Part shown: positions 37,000 to 49,800 of the stretch, piece by piece | How positions within the stretch are numbered: position 1 is the stretch's first letter | Layout of the letters: each line of letters begins with the position of its first letter | From: Clarkia xantiana subsp. parviflora | Taxonomy: Eukaryota; Streptophyta; Magnoliopsida; Myrtales; Onagraceae | NCBI GenBank assembly: GCA_036873135.1 | Contig: JAPTYO010000009.1 | Span: 33,248,756-33,312,755, forward strand | Reading direction: 5' to 3' | DNA length: 64,000 nucleotides | Program-made: the position numbers and the translations under genes | The notes under the pieces: model-generated | The model's database searches: none | Seen by the model: only the letters and a program-made list of their open reading frames with translations | Told to the model about the DNA's origin: nothing

Positions 37000-39900
37000 T
37001 TTAGTTTCCTCAACCGTTATGTTAACTGACTCAAAATCTTCTTGGATTATTGATTCAGGCGCAACGGACCACATAGCCAACGAGAAATGACTATTTGCCA
37101 AGTTTAGACGATTGCCGAAGGATTCTAAAAGGATATACATTGGCGATAACTCACAAGTTGAAGTCGTAGGAGTAGGGAACTGCAAGTTGTCTATGAACAA
37201 TGGTAGAACCATACTTCTTGAAAATGTCCTTTTTGCTCCTAGAATCCGTAGAAATGTTGTTGATGTTTCCGATCTTATGAATAATAACTTTGTTTTATCA
37301 TTTGAGAAGACCCATGTTCGGATAAATAAAGGCTACGTCCTGTATGGACATGCACTTTCCTCTAATGGTCTCATTACCATGGACTTGAATGGTAGTATAA
37401 ACTCGAATAATATGTATGCATTATCTTCTAGGGAAGCAGAAACTGGCGCGGCTGGATGGCATGCGAGGCTCGAACATATAAGCTATGACAGGGTTCAGTC
37501 ATTAGCTCGACGAGGAATTCTGCCCGGAACTAACAACGTGGTCAAGCACCCTTGCCATGACTGTCTAGCTGGGAAGTCCACCCGCAAGCCGTTTGGCGAA
37601 GCTCATCGAGCCGAGTATCCATTGCATCTGATTCATTCTGACGTATGTGGACCAATGAATGTTACCATTAGGGGTGGTAAACTATACTTCGTGACTTTCA
37701 TTGACAACTTTACCCGTTATGGGTTTACTCATTTGATTACTCGCAAATATGAAGCTATAGATTGATTTATAAGTTTTCTAAAGCTCGTAGAGAATCAGCA
37801 GGAGCGAAAGGTGAAAACCTTGCGCACTGATAGAGGTGGAGAATATCTCTCTAATGAGTTCAATAAGTTGTGCAAAGAACGGGGAATTGCTCGTCAAACG
37901 ACAATCCCGAACACGCCGCAACAAAATGGTGTGGCTGAACGTCGTAATCGAACACTCCTGGACATGGTCAGAACTATGATGTCACAGGCACAACTACCAA
38001 TCTCCTTTTTGGGGGATGCGTTGATGATTGCTACTCTTATAGTAAACCTTGTTGCAACGAAAGCGGTAGACACGACACCATATGAGCTATGGACTGGTAG
38101 AGAATTAGACCTTACTAGGTTGCGACCATGGGGTTGCGCGGCCTATACACACACAACTGATAGCCGTTTTGGCAAGTTAGGACCCAGAGGACTTAAGAGT
38201 ATCTTCATAAGATATTCAGAGAACTCTAAAGGTTATGTGTTTGTGTCAGCTCAAGAGAATGGTGGCGTGGTCGAACATGAGTCTAGAGACGTTACATTCC
38301 TTGAGGACGAATTTCCAACGCTTGGTGAAATCAAAACAGACGAAGTCTTGATCAAATTGGAGCAGGATAACGATGATAGTCAGGTCCCACTTACTTCGAG
38401 TGGGAGATTTGAGGCAGCAATACAAGTGAATGAAATGGTAAATGAAGATGGGTACATTTTCATAGTAAATCCAGTGGGAGGACACAATCGTACCACACAA
38501 ATCACTGTTGTTGCAGATGCGAATCAAGTTGAACCTGATAATCACGTTGCCGGACCACTGGATGAAAATCCAATAATGCCACAACTACTCATTGTTCCCA
38601 GTGGGAGTGGGTTAACTAACTTGGTTCCGAGGCCGAGAGGTCGTCCAAGAAAAGTTGTAGGTCAATGTTCCAACACTGCCCTTGTTCCCAGTGGGAGTGA
38701 TGCTCTGATAGAAAGCGTTATTCCGAGTGGGAACAATGTTCAGACTCAAGATGGGATTACCGAGCCTAGACGAAGTCAAAGGCATCGAACTTCTCTCAAG
38801 AAGTATCCCATCGAGAAGGGTGAAATCTTTACCCTAACTTCTGTTGACGAACCAGTGACGGTTCAACAAGCGTTGAAAAGATCATAAGCGAAGGAATGGA
38901 AGAAAACAATGGATGAAGAGATCGCCTCAATGAAAGCCAATTATATGTGGGCTTTAGTTGATTTACCTGCTAACCGCAGGGTCATAGGGTCGAAATGGGT
39001 TCTTAAACTGAAAATCACTGCTGATGGAAATTTCGAGCAATACAAAGCTCGACTGGTTGCAAAAGGATACACCTAGCTTCACGGAGTGGACTTTGATGAG
39101 ACTTACTCACCGACTGTGAGGTATACCATAGTCAGGGCAATCCTAGCCCTGGTCGCAAGCCTCGATTTAGAGCTGCACCAAATGGATGTTAAGACCACAT
39201 TTCTCCACAGAAACCTGGAGGAAGAGATCTATATGGAGCAATCGGAGGGTTTCATTACTCCTGGTAACGAACGTAATGTTTGTAAACTCCAAAGATCCAT
39301 TTACGGTCTTAAAAAATCGTCTCGGCAATGGTAGCACAGGTTCCACGAGGAAATCGATGGAAATGGATTTTTGAATCTCCACGAGGATACATGCGTGTAT
39401 ACAAAGACCTCCGGGTCTAAGTACGTCATCTTAACTTTATACGTGGATGACATACTAATTTCCGTGAATGATGTGAGTTTTATGCATGAATCAAAGTCCT
39501 GATTGGCATCTGTATTTGAGATAAAAGACATGGGAGAGGCTACGTACATCTTGGGCATTAAAATTACTAGAGATCGTGCCATCAGGAGATTATGTCTATC
39601 TCAGGAAGCCTACATCAACAAACTGTTGAAAAGTTTTAAATTACAGGATGCCAAACCCGTGGAAATGCCGGTAGTACTCGGGTGCGCGTTGTCAAAGCGC
39701 GACGGCCCGAAGAACCAGCAAGAGCGTGAATAGATGAGGAGTGCAAAGTACTTAAGAATGGTTGGGAGTCATGCTTTGTACTCGGCCGGACATCTGTTAC
39801 GCTGTGGGCCTAGTAGCATGATTCCAATCATACCCTGGCTATCAACATTTAAAAGTTGTAAAGCGGATCATACGATATCTGAAAGGTACTGCCGAATACA

Positions 39901-40394
39901 TAATGTGCTATGAGGGTGGGAAGTTAGAATTGACCGGATTCAGTGACGCTGACCATGGTGGCGATCCAGACGATCGTAAGTCCACCACAGGAGGAGTGTT
40001 TCTCCTTGCTGATGCCGCCATTTTGTGGACGAGCAAGAAGCAATCATGCTGTCTACAATGGAATCGGAATTCGTTGCTCTCTCTAAAAAATGCACAGGAA
40101 GCGGTCTGGCAGAAAAGGCTTCTTACTGCGTTGCTTGATGGTGATGTTGGGAGTAAACCTGTGAAGGTGTTCTCTGACAGTCAAACAGCGATTGCGGCAG
40201 TTAAGAATCCAAAGTACCATAGTAGGACTAAACACATTGATGTGGAATATAATTATGCTAAAATGGTAGAAGATAATATAATCACTTTAGAATACTCGCC
40301 CACTAATGATATGGTGGCAGACCCACTAACTAAACCATTACGCAGGGAGACATTTGAAAAGCATGTTAAACTGCTTGGATTGCGTAGGGTTTAA
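37000..40394 (+). pseudogene. pol of copia element C0: protease, integrase, RT, RNase H (broken)
   Basis: Protease WIIDSGATDHIAN (about 37044); gag-pre-integrase GWHARLEHISYDRVQ (about 37455); integrase LIHSDVCGP, FIDNFTRYGF, RTDRGGEYLS, PQQNGVAERRNR (37630-37960); RT from about 38890 with YVDDILIS (about 39439); RNase H (FSDADHGGDPDDRKS, about 39940) to the stop after LGLRRV at 40394. It has in-frame stops near 37088, 37763, 38885, 39074 (the Gln of KGYTQ), 39332 and 39500, plus frame changes. The region around 38600-38740 repeats PSGSG-like codons (three GAGTGGGA words). Confidence 0.88.
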
Positions 40395-41515
40395 AAGTGG
40401 GCATGTATCTGTGATAACATTTTGATGAGTTGAAAGTTACATTTTGATAAATGAAAGAATTGCAATTTGAGTTTATGATTCATCGACGTCATAATATGTG
40501 ACTACATCGAAATGTACGGTTTATAAACTGAGTCGTAGGAGGACGCAATCCTCTTCATAAATTATGTCGAACGTGGACCTTGCCTTGTAACACGGGCACG
40601 GTCTTTTTGTAGGAGAGGGGGACCTCTTCCGAAGCAAGATTGGCTTAAAACCAGTTGGGAAACTTGGTTATGCAAAATGATCATTTGGTTTCGGAGTAAC
40701 ACGACATGATCTTCGTTTTACACTTCGCCGGTGATGAACTATGTTCGTCATTAAACATATTCCGGGCCAAATGAAAATCTGCAATAGCATTATTGACATA
40801 TCTCACACCTGACAATGTTCAGGTATGATATCGACGCGTGCTTCATACTACGCGTGCCACGTACGACCACTAGGTCATGCTCTGTTGTGCTAGATAGAAT
40901 CCTCACGATTCGGACGGGTGTAAACTTCTTCACCTCGAGCATGTGATTGATTCCGGGAGCCTTATGAAGAGGCACTCGAAGTATCCTCATGGACTCAGAA
41001 CTCATACCTAAGGTCAGGCTCAATGTTCGCTTCCCGGCGTACGAGCGTAGCGCCGAAGAAAAAGACCAAGTGACCACGTCTTGGAAACCGATTGGGTTTG
41101 ACTAAGGTTATGATCGATGGTGATGGTCAAGTTCACCTGTTATTCACCGACTCTTGTATTCACTAGGTGGCCACCAACCGGATATTACTTGAAGGTTGTG
41201 AATACTTGTGCGGATGCCCTGGATAAGTATTCCTATGTGAAACTGGGTAATTGGAGAATTATCAGTTGACCTAGGATACAGGGCAATACAAATTGCTATT
41301 TTTAACAGGTTGATTTGAGATAGGGAATCAACGTTCCGCAGGCGCTACAACACTGCTAACAGATGAGTGGCACGATGCCCGTCGTATCCGCCGGTCGCAC
41401 GGCAAACCTCGTATGAACTATTCGGAAGCGAAGGAAGGATCAGAAGAGTGAAATGTTGATGCGATTTGGAGAACAATACATTAACAGGCACCCTCCCATT
41501 CCGGCGAGTAGGATC
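40395..41515 (+). other. Long 3' spacer of C0 between pol and LTR
   Basis: 1.1 kb without coding potential. It is clearly similar to 45050-46148 in C3, most strongly around 40996-41090 versus 45634-45720 (CTCATACCTAAGGTCAGG and CGCTTCCCGGCGTACGAG are shared). It ends in a purine-rich tract GGCGAGTAGGATC next to the LTR. Confidence 0.7.
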
Positions 41516-42115
41516 TGTTAGCATATGGTGATTGGGCGCCGTAATTGGTAGCCTATTAATATGTATACGTTACCTAATAAATTGGGTAAATGTCACATAA
41601 GGGAAATTGGGCTTGACTCAAATCCCAATTGACATGAGAGGCCCAAAATATTGGGCCTCCCTTATACATAGCAGGCCGAAACTTAAATGTAAGAGCAAAG
41701 TGGACAAAGTCCACTTTGCTCCTCCTATAAATAAAGAGTGTTAGGGTTTTATTTGGGGTAATTCACAATTCCTCCAAAGTGGTGATTTGAGAGAGCACCG
41801 TCACCCCTATAACACGTTTCGGCCGAACCATATTGCGCCACCAAGGGTGTGCCAATTTGCTTAGAGAAAATCACTACGGAGATCCGTCCTTGCCAAGAAT
41901 CGATCAGAGGCTTTGCTGTGGAGACTATACCGCGTAGGACTTCCTTAACAAGAACTCCTACGGGTTCCGTCCGGTGGGTCGTGAACTCCCTCAGCAGGAT
42001 CCTTGGAGACTACGGAAAGAGTTTAAGGTATTTGCACATCTTCCGCTGCATAATTCTGATTAATGGCATGTACCTGTGTTTAAGTTTCCGTAGTAATCTG
42101 CCCCGTAATCCAACA
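41516..42115 (+). repeat. 3' LTR of C0 (600 bp)
   Basis: TGTTAGC...CCAACA; similar to the C1 LTR along its length. Promoter hairpin at 41693-41721 and TATAAATA at 41726-41733. Confidence 0.85.
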
Positions 42116-44591
42116 GCAACTCCATACATAGGCAACTCTACGTATGTGGGTCACGAAATGCGATTGACACCAAGGTCGACTCCTTCTCATGGAAGTACAG
42201 TGCATGCCTACTACGGGGGCAACCTCGACGTCGAGTTATGAAAGAGAAGTTGTCACCCAAAAGATCCCGCGATCGAAGAGCGAGGTACATCAACAAAAGA
42301 ACCAACCCCCGAATCGCTATAAGGAAAACAACCTTTTGCCTTCCGCAGGAGGAGCAATGCTCTGGCACATCCAAAGGGATGGACAACCCTCAACATGTGT
42401 CGATAGACCCCTTTCGCACAAAGGACAAGAAGAAAGTTTATAAGTATATTCACCCCCATGTGTATATAAAATGAATCGCAGGGCAAGGTTCAAGAACCAT
42501 GCACACACTCCAACAAATGAAGGAAAATGTCACATCTGTCAAGGGCCGAGGCTAAAAATGCTCACACTACTACAAGGTAGGAAACGTTGTGCCCCGTCGA
42601 GCCACGGAGTTCACACTCTTGGATAAAAAGGGAGTCTATACTTTCACCCTTACACTTACGTTCATATTTTTTATTTACATCCATGAATGCGTCAATGCTT
42701 CTATCCACACTTATGGTTACAACATGTTTATGCTTGCAGTCCTGCACCCATGAGCACAAAATGTATACACTCGCGTCCATATCCATGCTTGTATCCATGT
42801 GCATGTTAGCGCACACCTTCTCACGTTCACATGTGTTCAACACTTAGACATTTATAATTTTCATGTATTCATTTAACATGCATATACACACTCAATACAC
42901 TCATACACATGTATATAACTGCATTACGTTGGTAACCCCAACGCTCGCACACGTGTGCACTCGACGATCGTGCGTTCATGCCTACGATTGCAACACGTTT
43001 ACATCTGATCCCGTACTTATGTTTTTACCAGCATATATGCTAGTATACACATCTATGTTCATGACATATCCATGTTCACATTTTTTGGCTCGTGCCTAGG
43101 AAGAAAAGATTTTTATCATATCCGCACATTTCAGACATATGTCTAAGTGCATGCATGTTTACACTAACTTCTATGTTTTCCCTGTCCTGAGAGACGAGGA
43201 AAAGACTCAGCGACACGCCTACGAATATGCAATGGACTCGTCAAGAGGTAAAGTCACGTATCCGAATTGCGCGTATCTTCCCATCATAAAATAGAGTCAA
43301 TCAAGGGTTAAGCCATTGGTTGACTCGGGGGCATGTGATGGATATACACCCAATTTGGAATCTTTTTCATTCGGATTGTATTATTTTAACTACCCCACGA
43401 ATGATTGCAAATCGAAACTTTGACCCGAACACGTCACGCGCAGCAAAACGGTCCGGACGGGAAAAAACGCCCACCTGGACACGCTGCTGATCCAATATCA
43501 CCTAGGTGAGATCGCTGGACCGATCTCTCCTAGGAGAGACGGTACTCAGCTGGTCCGATCTCTCCTAGGAGAGGCCGGTCCCAGCTGGTCTGATCTCCCC
43601 TAGGAGAGATTGGACCAGCATGTCCGATCCCAAGCCTTCGGGGTTGGACTTCCTGTCCAATCCCGTAGATCCCGACACCCTTCCGACGTGCTGTACCTCC
43701 GCCCAAGAGGTATACACGACGTCTGGAACAGCTTCATCCAAACCGCCCCTCGTGGCGGCCTGACCTCACTCTGCACGTCCGACCCTTAGAAAATATCACG
43801 AACCCTCCCATGCTTGCTAAGGGTCTAATCCCCTTATTATTTGTTAACTGAGCTTGTTTAGGAGTTAACGATGTCATTAACCACTTTATCTCTCTTGAGC
43901 CTATATATAGAACCCCACCTCCTTTCATTAGGACAAAAAAGGTAACTTGATGAAACTTTACACATTTGAGCTCTGCCTTCTCTCTACTCTCTCTCTCTAG
44001 AATGGCTTCTCATTTAGGCATAAGAGAGGGTTCATCGAGTACCACCCCCTCCCCTGTGGTCTCGATGTTGCCCCTTTTGCAGGTGCTAGGAGGAGCGCCC
44101 ACGGACTGCATAGGAGCGACGTTCCGATGCTTGGAAGTCTTGGCACCCCGTCAGCACAACTTTACGATACTCCTGGAACTCAACAACCCTCGATTCAACG
44201 ACTTGAAATACGAACGACGTGATGTATGAACAACTACCTGTACGGACACCCAAACACTTAGCAATTTTAAGGGCTTACAAACCTCTGACAGTCCGACATT
44301 CCGATACTCCGACAGTTTGACACTCTGACACTTCAACACTCCGACAGTCCGACGGTTCGACACTCTGATAGTCCGACAATCTGACAGTATGACGCTCCGG
44401 CAGTCCAACAGTCCGATACTTTGACGTACGACAACCCGAAGTACCGACTACCGAATATCAGGAAGGATCCGACGTCAGTGATCGAACCCAACGAGAATTT
44501 CGAAGGAAGGGAATCGCGAAGGAAGGAATTACACCCGTAAGATTGTTATTCGGATCGACACCCCGTCAACCCGATACACACGTCTTAACAC
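42116..44591 (+). mobile_element. Element E2: 3' end of an E-family Tat-type element
   Basis: 42116-43336 is similar to 61880-63032 of E1, the non-coding region before its 3' LTR (CTACTACGGGGGCAACCT is shared). It is rich in ACATGCAT-type low complexity. A polypurine-like CTCGGGGGCATG abuts an LTR of 1255 bp (43337-44591). No coding domain is left. The left side is cut by the C0 3' LTR; the right side joins C3 inside its RNase H. Confidence 0.75.
43337..44591 (+). repeat. 3' LTR of E2 (about 1255 bp)
   Basis: Starts TGATGGATATACACCC and ends CTTAACA, like the E1 LTR. It has palindromic units around 43500-43625 (GATCTCTCCTAGGAGAGA), a TATATATA box at 43902, and a degenerate 8-10-bp array of TCCGACAGT/TTCGACACT words (about 44285-44425) where E1 has a different 24-bp array. 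Confidence 0.75.
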
Positions 44592-45049
44592 ACGCCGACC
44601 ACCGTGGCGATTCAGATGATCGTAAATCCACCTCAGGAGGAGTGTTTCTCCTTGCTAATGCCACCATTTCATGGATGAGAAAGAAGCAATCCTGTGTCGT
44701 GCTGTCAATGATGGAATCCAAATTCATGGCCCTCTCTAAGAATGCACAAGAAGTCGTCTGGCTTAATAGGCTCTTAACTGCATTGCTTGGCGTCGAGGAC
44801 GAGAGTAAACCTGTGAAGGTATACTATGACAGTCAAGCAGCAATTGCGGCGGTTAAAAACCCTAAGTACCATAGGAGGACGAAAAACATTGATACAAAAT
44901 ATAATTATGCTAAGTATATGGTTGATGACAAAGTAATCACATTAGAATAATTGTCTACTGAAAGTTTGATAGCCGATCCATTAACTAAACCTTTACACAA
45001 GGATGTTTTCGAAAAGCATGTTAGAATGCTGGGATTGCGTAGGGTTTAA
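44592..45049 (+). pseudogene. RNase H C-terminal fragment of C3
   Basis: Copia-type RNase H domain with KYHRRTKNID and the catalytic-region DSQAA. The N-terminal part and the rest of pol are missing. There is one in-frame TAA (44948). It is shorter by one block than C0 in the linker. Confidence 0.8.
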
Positions 45050-46148
45050 GTAGCTTATATCGTGATAACAAGTTTTTTGAAACTTTACTAAAAGAATTGC
45101 AATTTGAGTTTATGATTTTACGACGTCATAATGTTTAAAGTTTCATCAGATTTTTACGGTCTATAAAATAGTCGTAGGAGGGTTGACCTCCAAAATAAAA
45201 TAATGTCGAATGTGGGCCAAACCTCGTCACACAGGCTCGACCGTCTTGACGGAGATGAGGATTTCCATTAGATCAAGTCTGGCTTAGAACCATTATGGCA
45301 AACCTGGTTAAGCAGAACGATCATTTGGTTTTCGGAGTAACACGATATGATCTAAGTTCTGCAGATCGCCGTTACGAATTTCGTTCGTAATAAAACCACA
45401 TTATGGGCCAGATGACGAATCTGTGATAGCATATGATATTTCTAACTTCCTGACTAAACTCAAGTTATGCTATCCACACGTGCTTCATACTACGTGTGCC
45501 ATGTTCGACCACGAGGTTAGGCTCGGTTGTGGTAGATAGATTCCACGAGATTTGGATGGGCATAAACTTCTTCACGTTGAGCGTGTGGCTGATCTCGGAT
45601 GCTACATGAAGAAGCATCCAAAGTATCCTCACGGTCTCAGAACTCATACCTAAGGTCAGGCTCAATGTTCGCTTCCCGGCGTACGAGTGTAGTTCTGAAC
45701 AAAAAGGTCAAGTGACCACGTCTTTGGAAACTGGTTGGGTTTGACTAAGGGTATGAGTGATGGGGATGGACAAGTACACCTATAATTCTCCGAATTTTGT
45801 ATTCACTAGGTGGGTACTAACCCGAAATTAGTTGAAAGGTTGTGAATACTTGTACGGATGCCCTGAAAGAGCATTCCTATGTGGAAACTAGGCAATTGGA
45901 GAATGACAGTTGACCTAGGATACATCGCGGCACTTTATTTTCACAGGTTGATTAGACATGGGGAATCAACGTTCTGCGGGCGCTACAAAACTCCTAACAG
46001 ATGAGTAGCACGATGCACGTCGTGTCCTCCGGTCGCACAGCAAACCTCGTATGAACTATTCGGAGCAGGGATTGGATCGAAGAAAAAATGCTAATGTGCT
46101 GGGGGACAACATATTAATAGGCACCCTCCCATTCCGGCGAGTGGGAGC

Positions 46149-46690
46149 TGTAAGCATTTGGACAATGGGTCGCCGTAACTAGGACCCCATTAATTAAGGT
46201 CATGTACCTAAGAAATTAGGTAATGTCAAATTAGGGTTTTTGGTCTAGGCCTAAAATCTCAAATGACATGGGAGGCCCAAAATTGGTCATCCCTAATCGC
46301 ATGGCCGGCCGAAACTTTAAGGAGGGGTAAAGTGGACTTTGTCCACTTTACTCATCTTATAAATAGGGAGTCCTAGGAGGGTTTCATCATTTTAATTATC
46401 TTCTTCATAAGTGGTGAAACTAAAAGAAAACCCTCTTCCCTAAATACCTAGTTCGGTTGAACCATCTAAGGAGCAAGGAGGTGCCAAATTGTGTTAAGCA
46501 ATTTACTCCGAAGATCCATCCCATGAAGAATCGACTGAGACTTTGCTTTTACGCATAATCCGCGTAGGGCTTCTCTAACAGGAACCTCTACAGGAAACTG
46601 TCCGGCGGATCGAGGACTCCCCTCAACGGTCTTGGGCTACATGAAACATTATAGGTATGTGCACCATATTCCCCTAAAACCTACAAGAGA
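46149..46690 (+). repeat. 3' LTR of C3, truncated at a GA microsatellite
   Basis: TGTAAGCATTTGG start preceded by GGCGAGTGGGAGC. Hairpin arms at 46327-46337 and 46341-46351, TATAAATA at 46358. The final ~60 bases expected from C0/C1 (to ...TAACA) are replaced by the GA run. Confidence 0.75.
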
Positions 46691-46835
<145 letters not shown>

Positions 46836-49800
46836 AAGAAAAAAATATTTAAAAATAATAAAGCACAAGAAGACAAAATAGCACGGATTCCGAGATAAAT
46901 AGTTAATATTATTGATGTGGTGTTTTTTCTGTGTGTTTTACATGTAGAACTAGCTTTACAAGAAAAAAAAAAAGAGTTTACCTACAACGGAGATGGCCTG
47001 TTCTGGTCATTTTCCATCCGATACGGCCTCTCGTTAAAATGATAGCAGGGAATCGGCCGGGAACGTTCCTGACGAGTAAAATCGGTCGGGAATGTTTGTT
47101 GAGGGGAAACATCAGTCGGGAAGGGGATGGTACAATAATTCCATTGTTAAATTTCCCGACCGAAGTCCTGCCGTTGTTAGGATGTCAGCAGAGGCCTGGG
47201 AGGCTGCGCTGCCGCCCTCTCGATTCCAATTGGCCGATGCTAAAGCTGTCTTAGGGAGCTGCATCCTGGTGCTACTGAATATATGTCTTTAGTAGAAGAT
47301 TTTTAGTTTCCGATGAAAGCCTTCAGACTACCATTAGACAAACGTTAACTATGCTCATTTAGTCACCCATTCCGTTAATACTGATACCTTCCATTGCAGT
47401 TGCATAACCTCATTGCAGTATGTCGTCTTCATTTGTTCCGACTTCGACCCAAAATATTACTACGGGAGACATTTACGAGTATTCGTTGTCGACATATTGC
47501 AAACCTGCACCCAATGCCAAAGGTAGTCTGGCGAGTCGGTGTTAGGTGAATTTAAATTGTGTTGTTCAGCACAACCATAGGTGATTCCAATGTTAGGCTT
47601 TGCTGTTGATTAGTTCAGATCAAATAGACGGCTTCTGAGTGTAGAAATCAGCTGCTATATGTTGCCTTCACCGTATTGTTAGTCAATCCCGAAAGTTAAT
47701 TTTAGTACCGCACGTTTCCATTTCTAATAGCCACTTGTTGACATGGCAAATACTGTTTCGACACAACACATTTAGAATCGGCTGGGTTCAAATAAAATTG
47801 ATGAAATTAGCTAATGCTTGCAAGTTCCCGTATGATGCTTTCGGGAATATACTTTTATTTCGTGTATGATATGTTTAACATTGGCCAATATCTAATGTAA
47901 CAAAATTATTTGTTCATACATTCATAACAGGTTATGTCGACAAATTGTGTTTACAGGGTATGTCTACTGAGACAAAATCGACCAGAACATTTTACAACCT
48001 GAAAGAAAATACGATTCAACATCGGTTGTGCTTAAACGCATATCGTTGTTGTGATGCCCAAATTATGTATCCATAAAAGTATCTTATGGACGCCGTAGAT
48101 TGTCTCACGTTGATGTACATCCCGTCTGTAACTGAAGCTGTAGTGAACCCGGCGCTAAGGCCTGAAGTTATCAAGCTATTCAAACCTGGGTAGATGCACA
48201 AATCAGACCTACAATGAATAGACAAGGTGAGGAGCGTACTAGGGGGAGGAAAATGATTAGAAACAAAAGCAGCGTGTAATTTTACCCGAGTCTGCCTTAT
48301 CACCGAAATTAATGTCGATTTCACTGTTGGATTAGTGGTAATTGACAAAAAAGTGGATGAGAAGAATTTATGAAGAAACTACTTTAATATAGTAGGGATA
48401 TTACCTGAATTTGTCGTATCACCTGAATGAATGACGATTTCGCCGTTGGATCAGTGGTAATGGACAGCAAGGTGAGTGGAGGAGAAGACCTTTATGAAGA
48501 CACTACTTTAATATAGGAGGGAAAATCTTAATAGTTGGCCCAAATTAATATATATGCCTTTTTTTTTGCCCCCATCGAGTTAACAGACCCACCAATACGT
48601 GGAAGCTCTATATTATCACTTGAAATCAACAGTCCTGATCCATTGACGGATATCACCCTCCATCTATAAAATGAGGGTGATTGGTTTCAATGTACAATGA
48701 GTCATATTGTTTCTGCTTCTTCCCAATAAAAGTAGTCTTATCCCTTTCAGTCATATAGATTTTGAGTTAACTTCTCGTTCTTAAATACAGCTTTTCTTAT
48801 GTTTGTACTAAGTTTGTGAGTTAGCCTTTTGTGTTTGCCCCATCGAGTTAACATGTGGTACTTTTTCGGTCATGGAAAGTCACTATTTTGGTAGATGGCA
48901 TCGAAGAGAAAGACCTATTGGTTGTGTAATTAATAAGGTTAGTTAGGTTGTTTTGAAAAGACGCATTATGAACTCTTAGGCCCTACGTACATTTTGTAAA
49001 TTCTGTCTCTGCCAACCTGTCTCCCACTAGTTTCTGGGTTTGGGAGTGTTGAGTTCCGGATGGCGAGAATTTTCTACTACTCGTAAACAAGTCGAAGGAG
49101 ACGACTCCTTATTTTCAACAAATAAAGCACACCGACTTCAACAAAGTAGTGTAGTTAGAAACTCATCCAATAATATGGACTGTAATACTAATTAAATTCA
49201 TATGTACACATAAGTTATGTTCACAGTTTGAAGTCGAATGTCGCGTTCATGCTAACAACACTTCAAAACTATGCTTAGAGAGATCACGTAAATACATTGT
49301 AAGACTGAGTTCATAGTTTTGTAATTTAATTCCGTCATTTCATTTGACATTTTTATATTAACATTATTAAATATATATGTATGAAAACAAAATAATATGG
49401 CTGAGATCAAACATATGATCTGTCATAAACTAATTATCGAAAACCAAACACCTATGTCGACATTGTGGGATGAAAGAGATATATGACATCAATACGTTGA
49501 ATGACTTGAAAATATTTAAACAAATAAGAAATGTAATGGCAATATTTATCAACATATTAATGTTATATGGATCAAAAGTATAAACAATGTCAAATAAATC
49601 TGTTATCATGTTCAAATCTATGTGAGTGTGAAAGACCAATGACCTTAAAGGAAAAACAGCGTGGGCATTAAAGGGCGGGTCTGTCGGTGGAGCTCGGTAA
49701 TTTTCGTGTGGTTGGGCGTAAATAAAAGACTGTGTGAATTACTTCTACCCAGCGGTTATAAATATGGGGCAGTTCTTTTCAGTTTACATTCACTCACAAC

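Larger units (their letters stand above)
24882..42115 (+). mobile_element. Element C0: Ty1/copia retrotransposon, 5'-truncated, interrupted by C1 and D
   Basis: 24882-25716 matches 27040-27905 in the leader of C1, so it is leader from a C-family copy. After the inserted block 25717-35645 the same leader resumes at 35646 (compare 35646-36170 with 27912-28430). It continues into gag (36184), pol to 40394, a 1.1-kb spacer and the 3' LTR (41516-42115). The 5' LTR is missing. Coding regions are heavily broken. Removing C1 restores a collinear leader, which is the main evidence for nesting. Confidence 0.75.
44592..46690 (+). mobile_element. Element C3: 3' part of a C-family copia element
   Basis: Begins inside RNase H (44592-45049), in the same reading order as C0 39945-40394, with SGGVFLLANATISWMRKKQS and DSQAAIAAVKNPKYH. 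A stop at 44948 precedes the C-terminal LGLRRV (stop 45047-45049). Then comes the 1.1-kb spacer and an LTR from 46149 to about 46690. E2 sits directly at its left edge, so E2 probably inserted into this pol gene. Confidence 0.8.

Noticed and set aside
38590..38740. Repeated GAGTGGGA words in C0 pol as extra polypurine tracts
   Set aside because: They encode PSGSG/PSGSD linker residues in frame and are too short and interrupted to claim priming sites.
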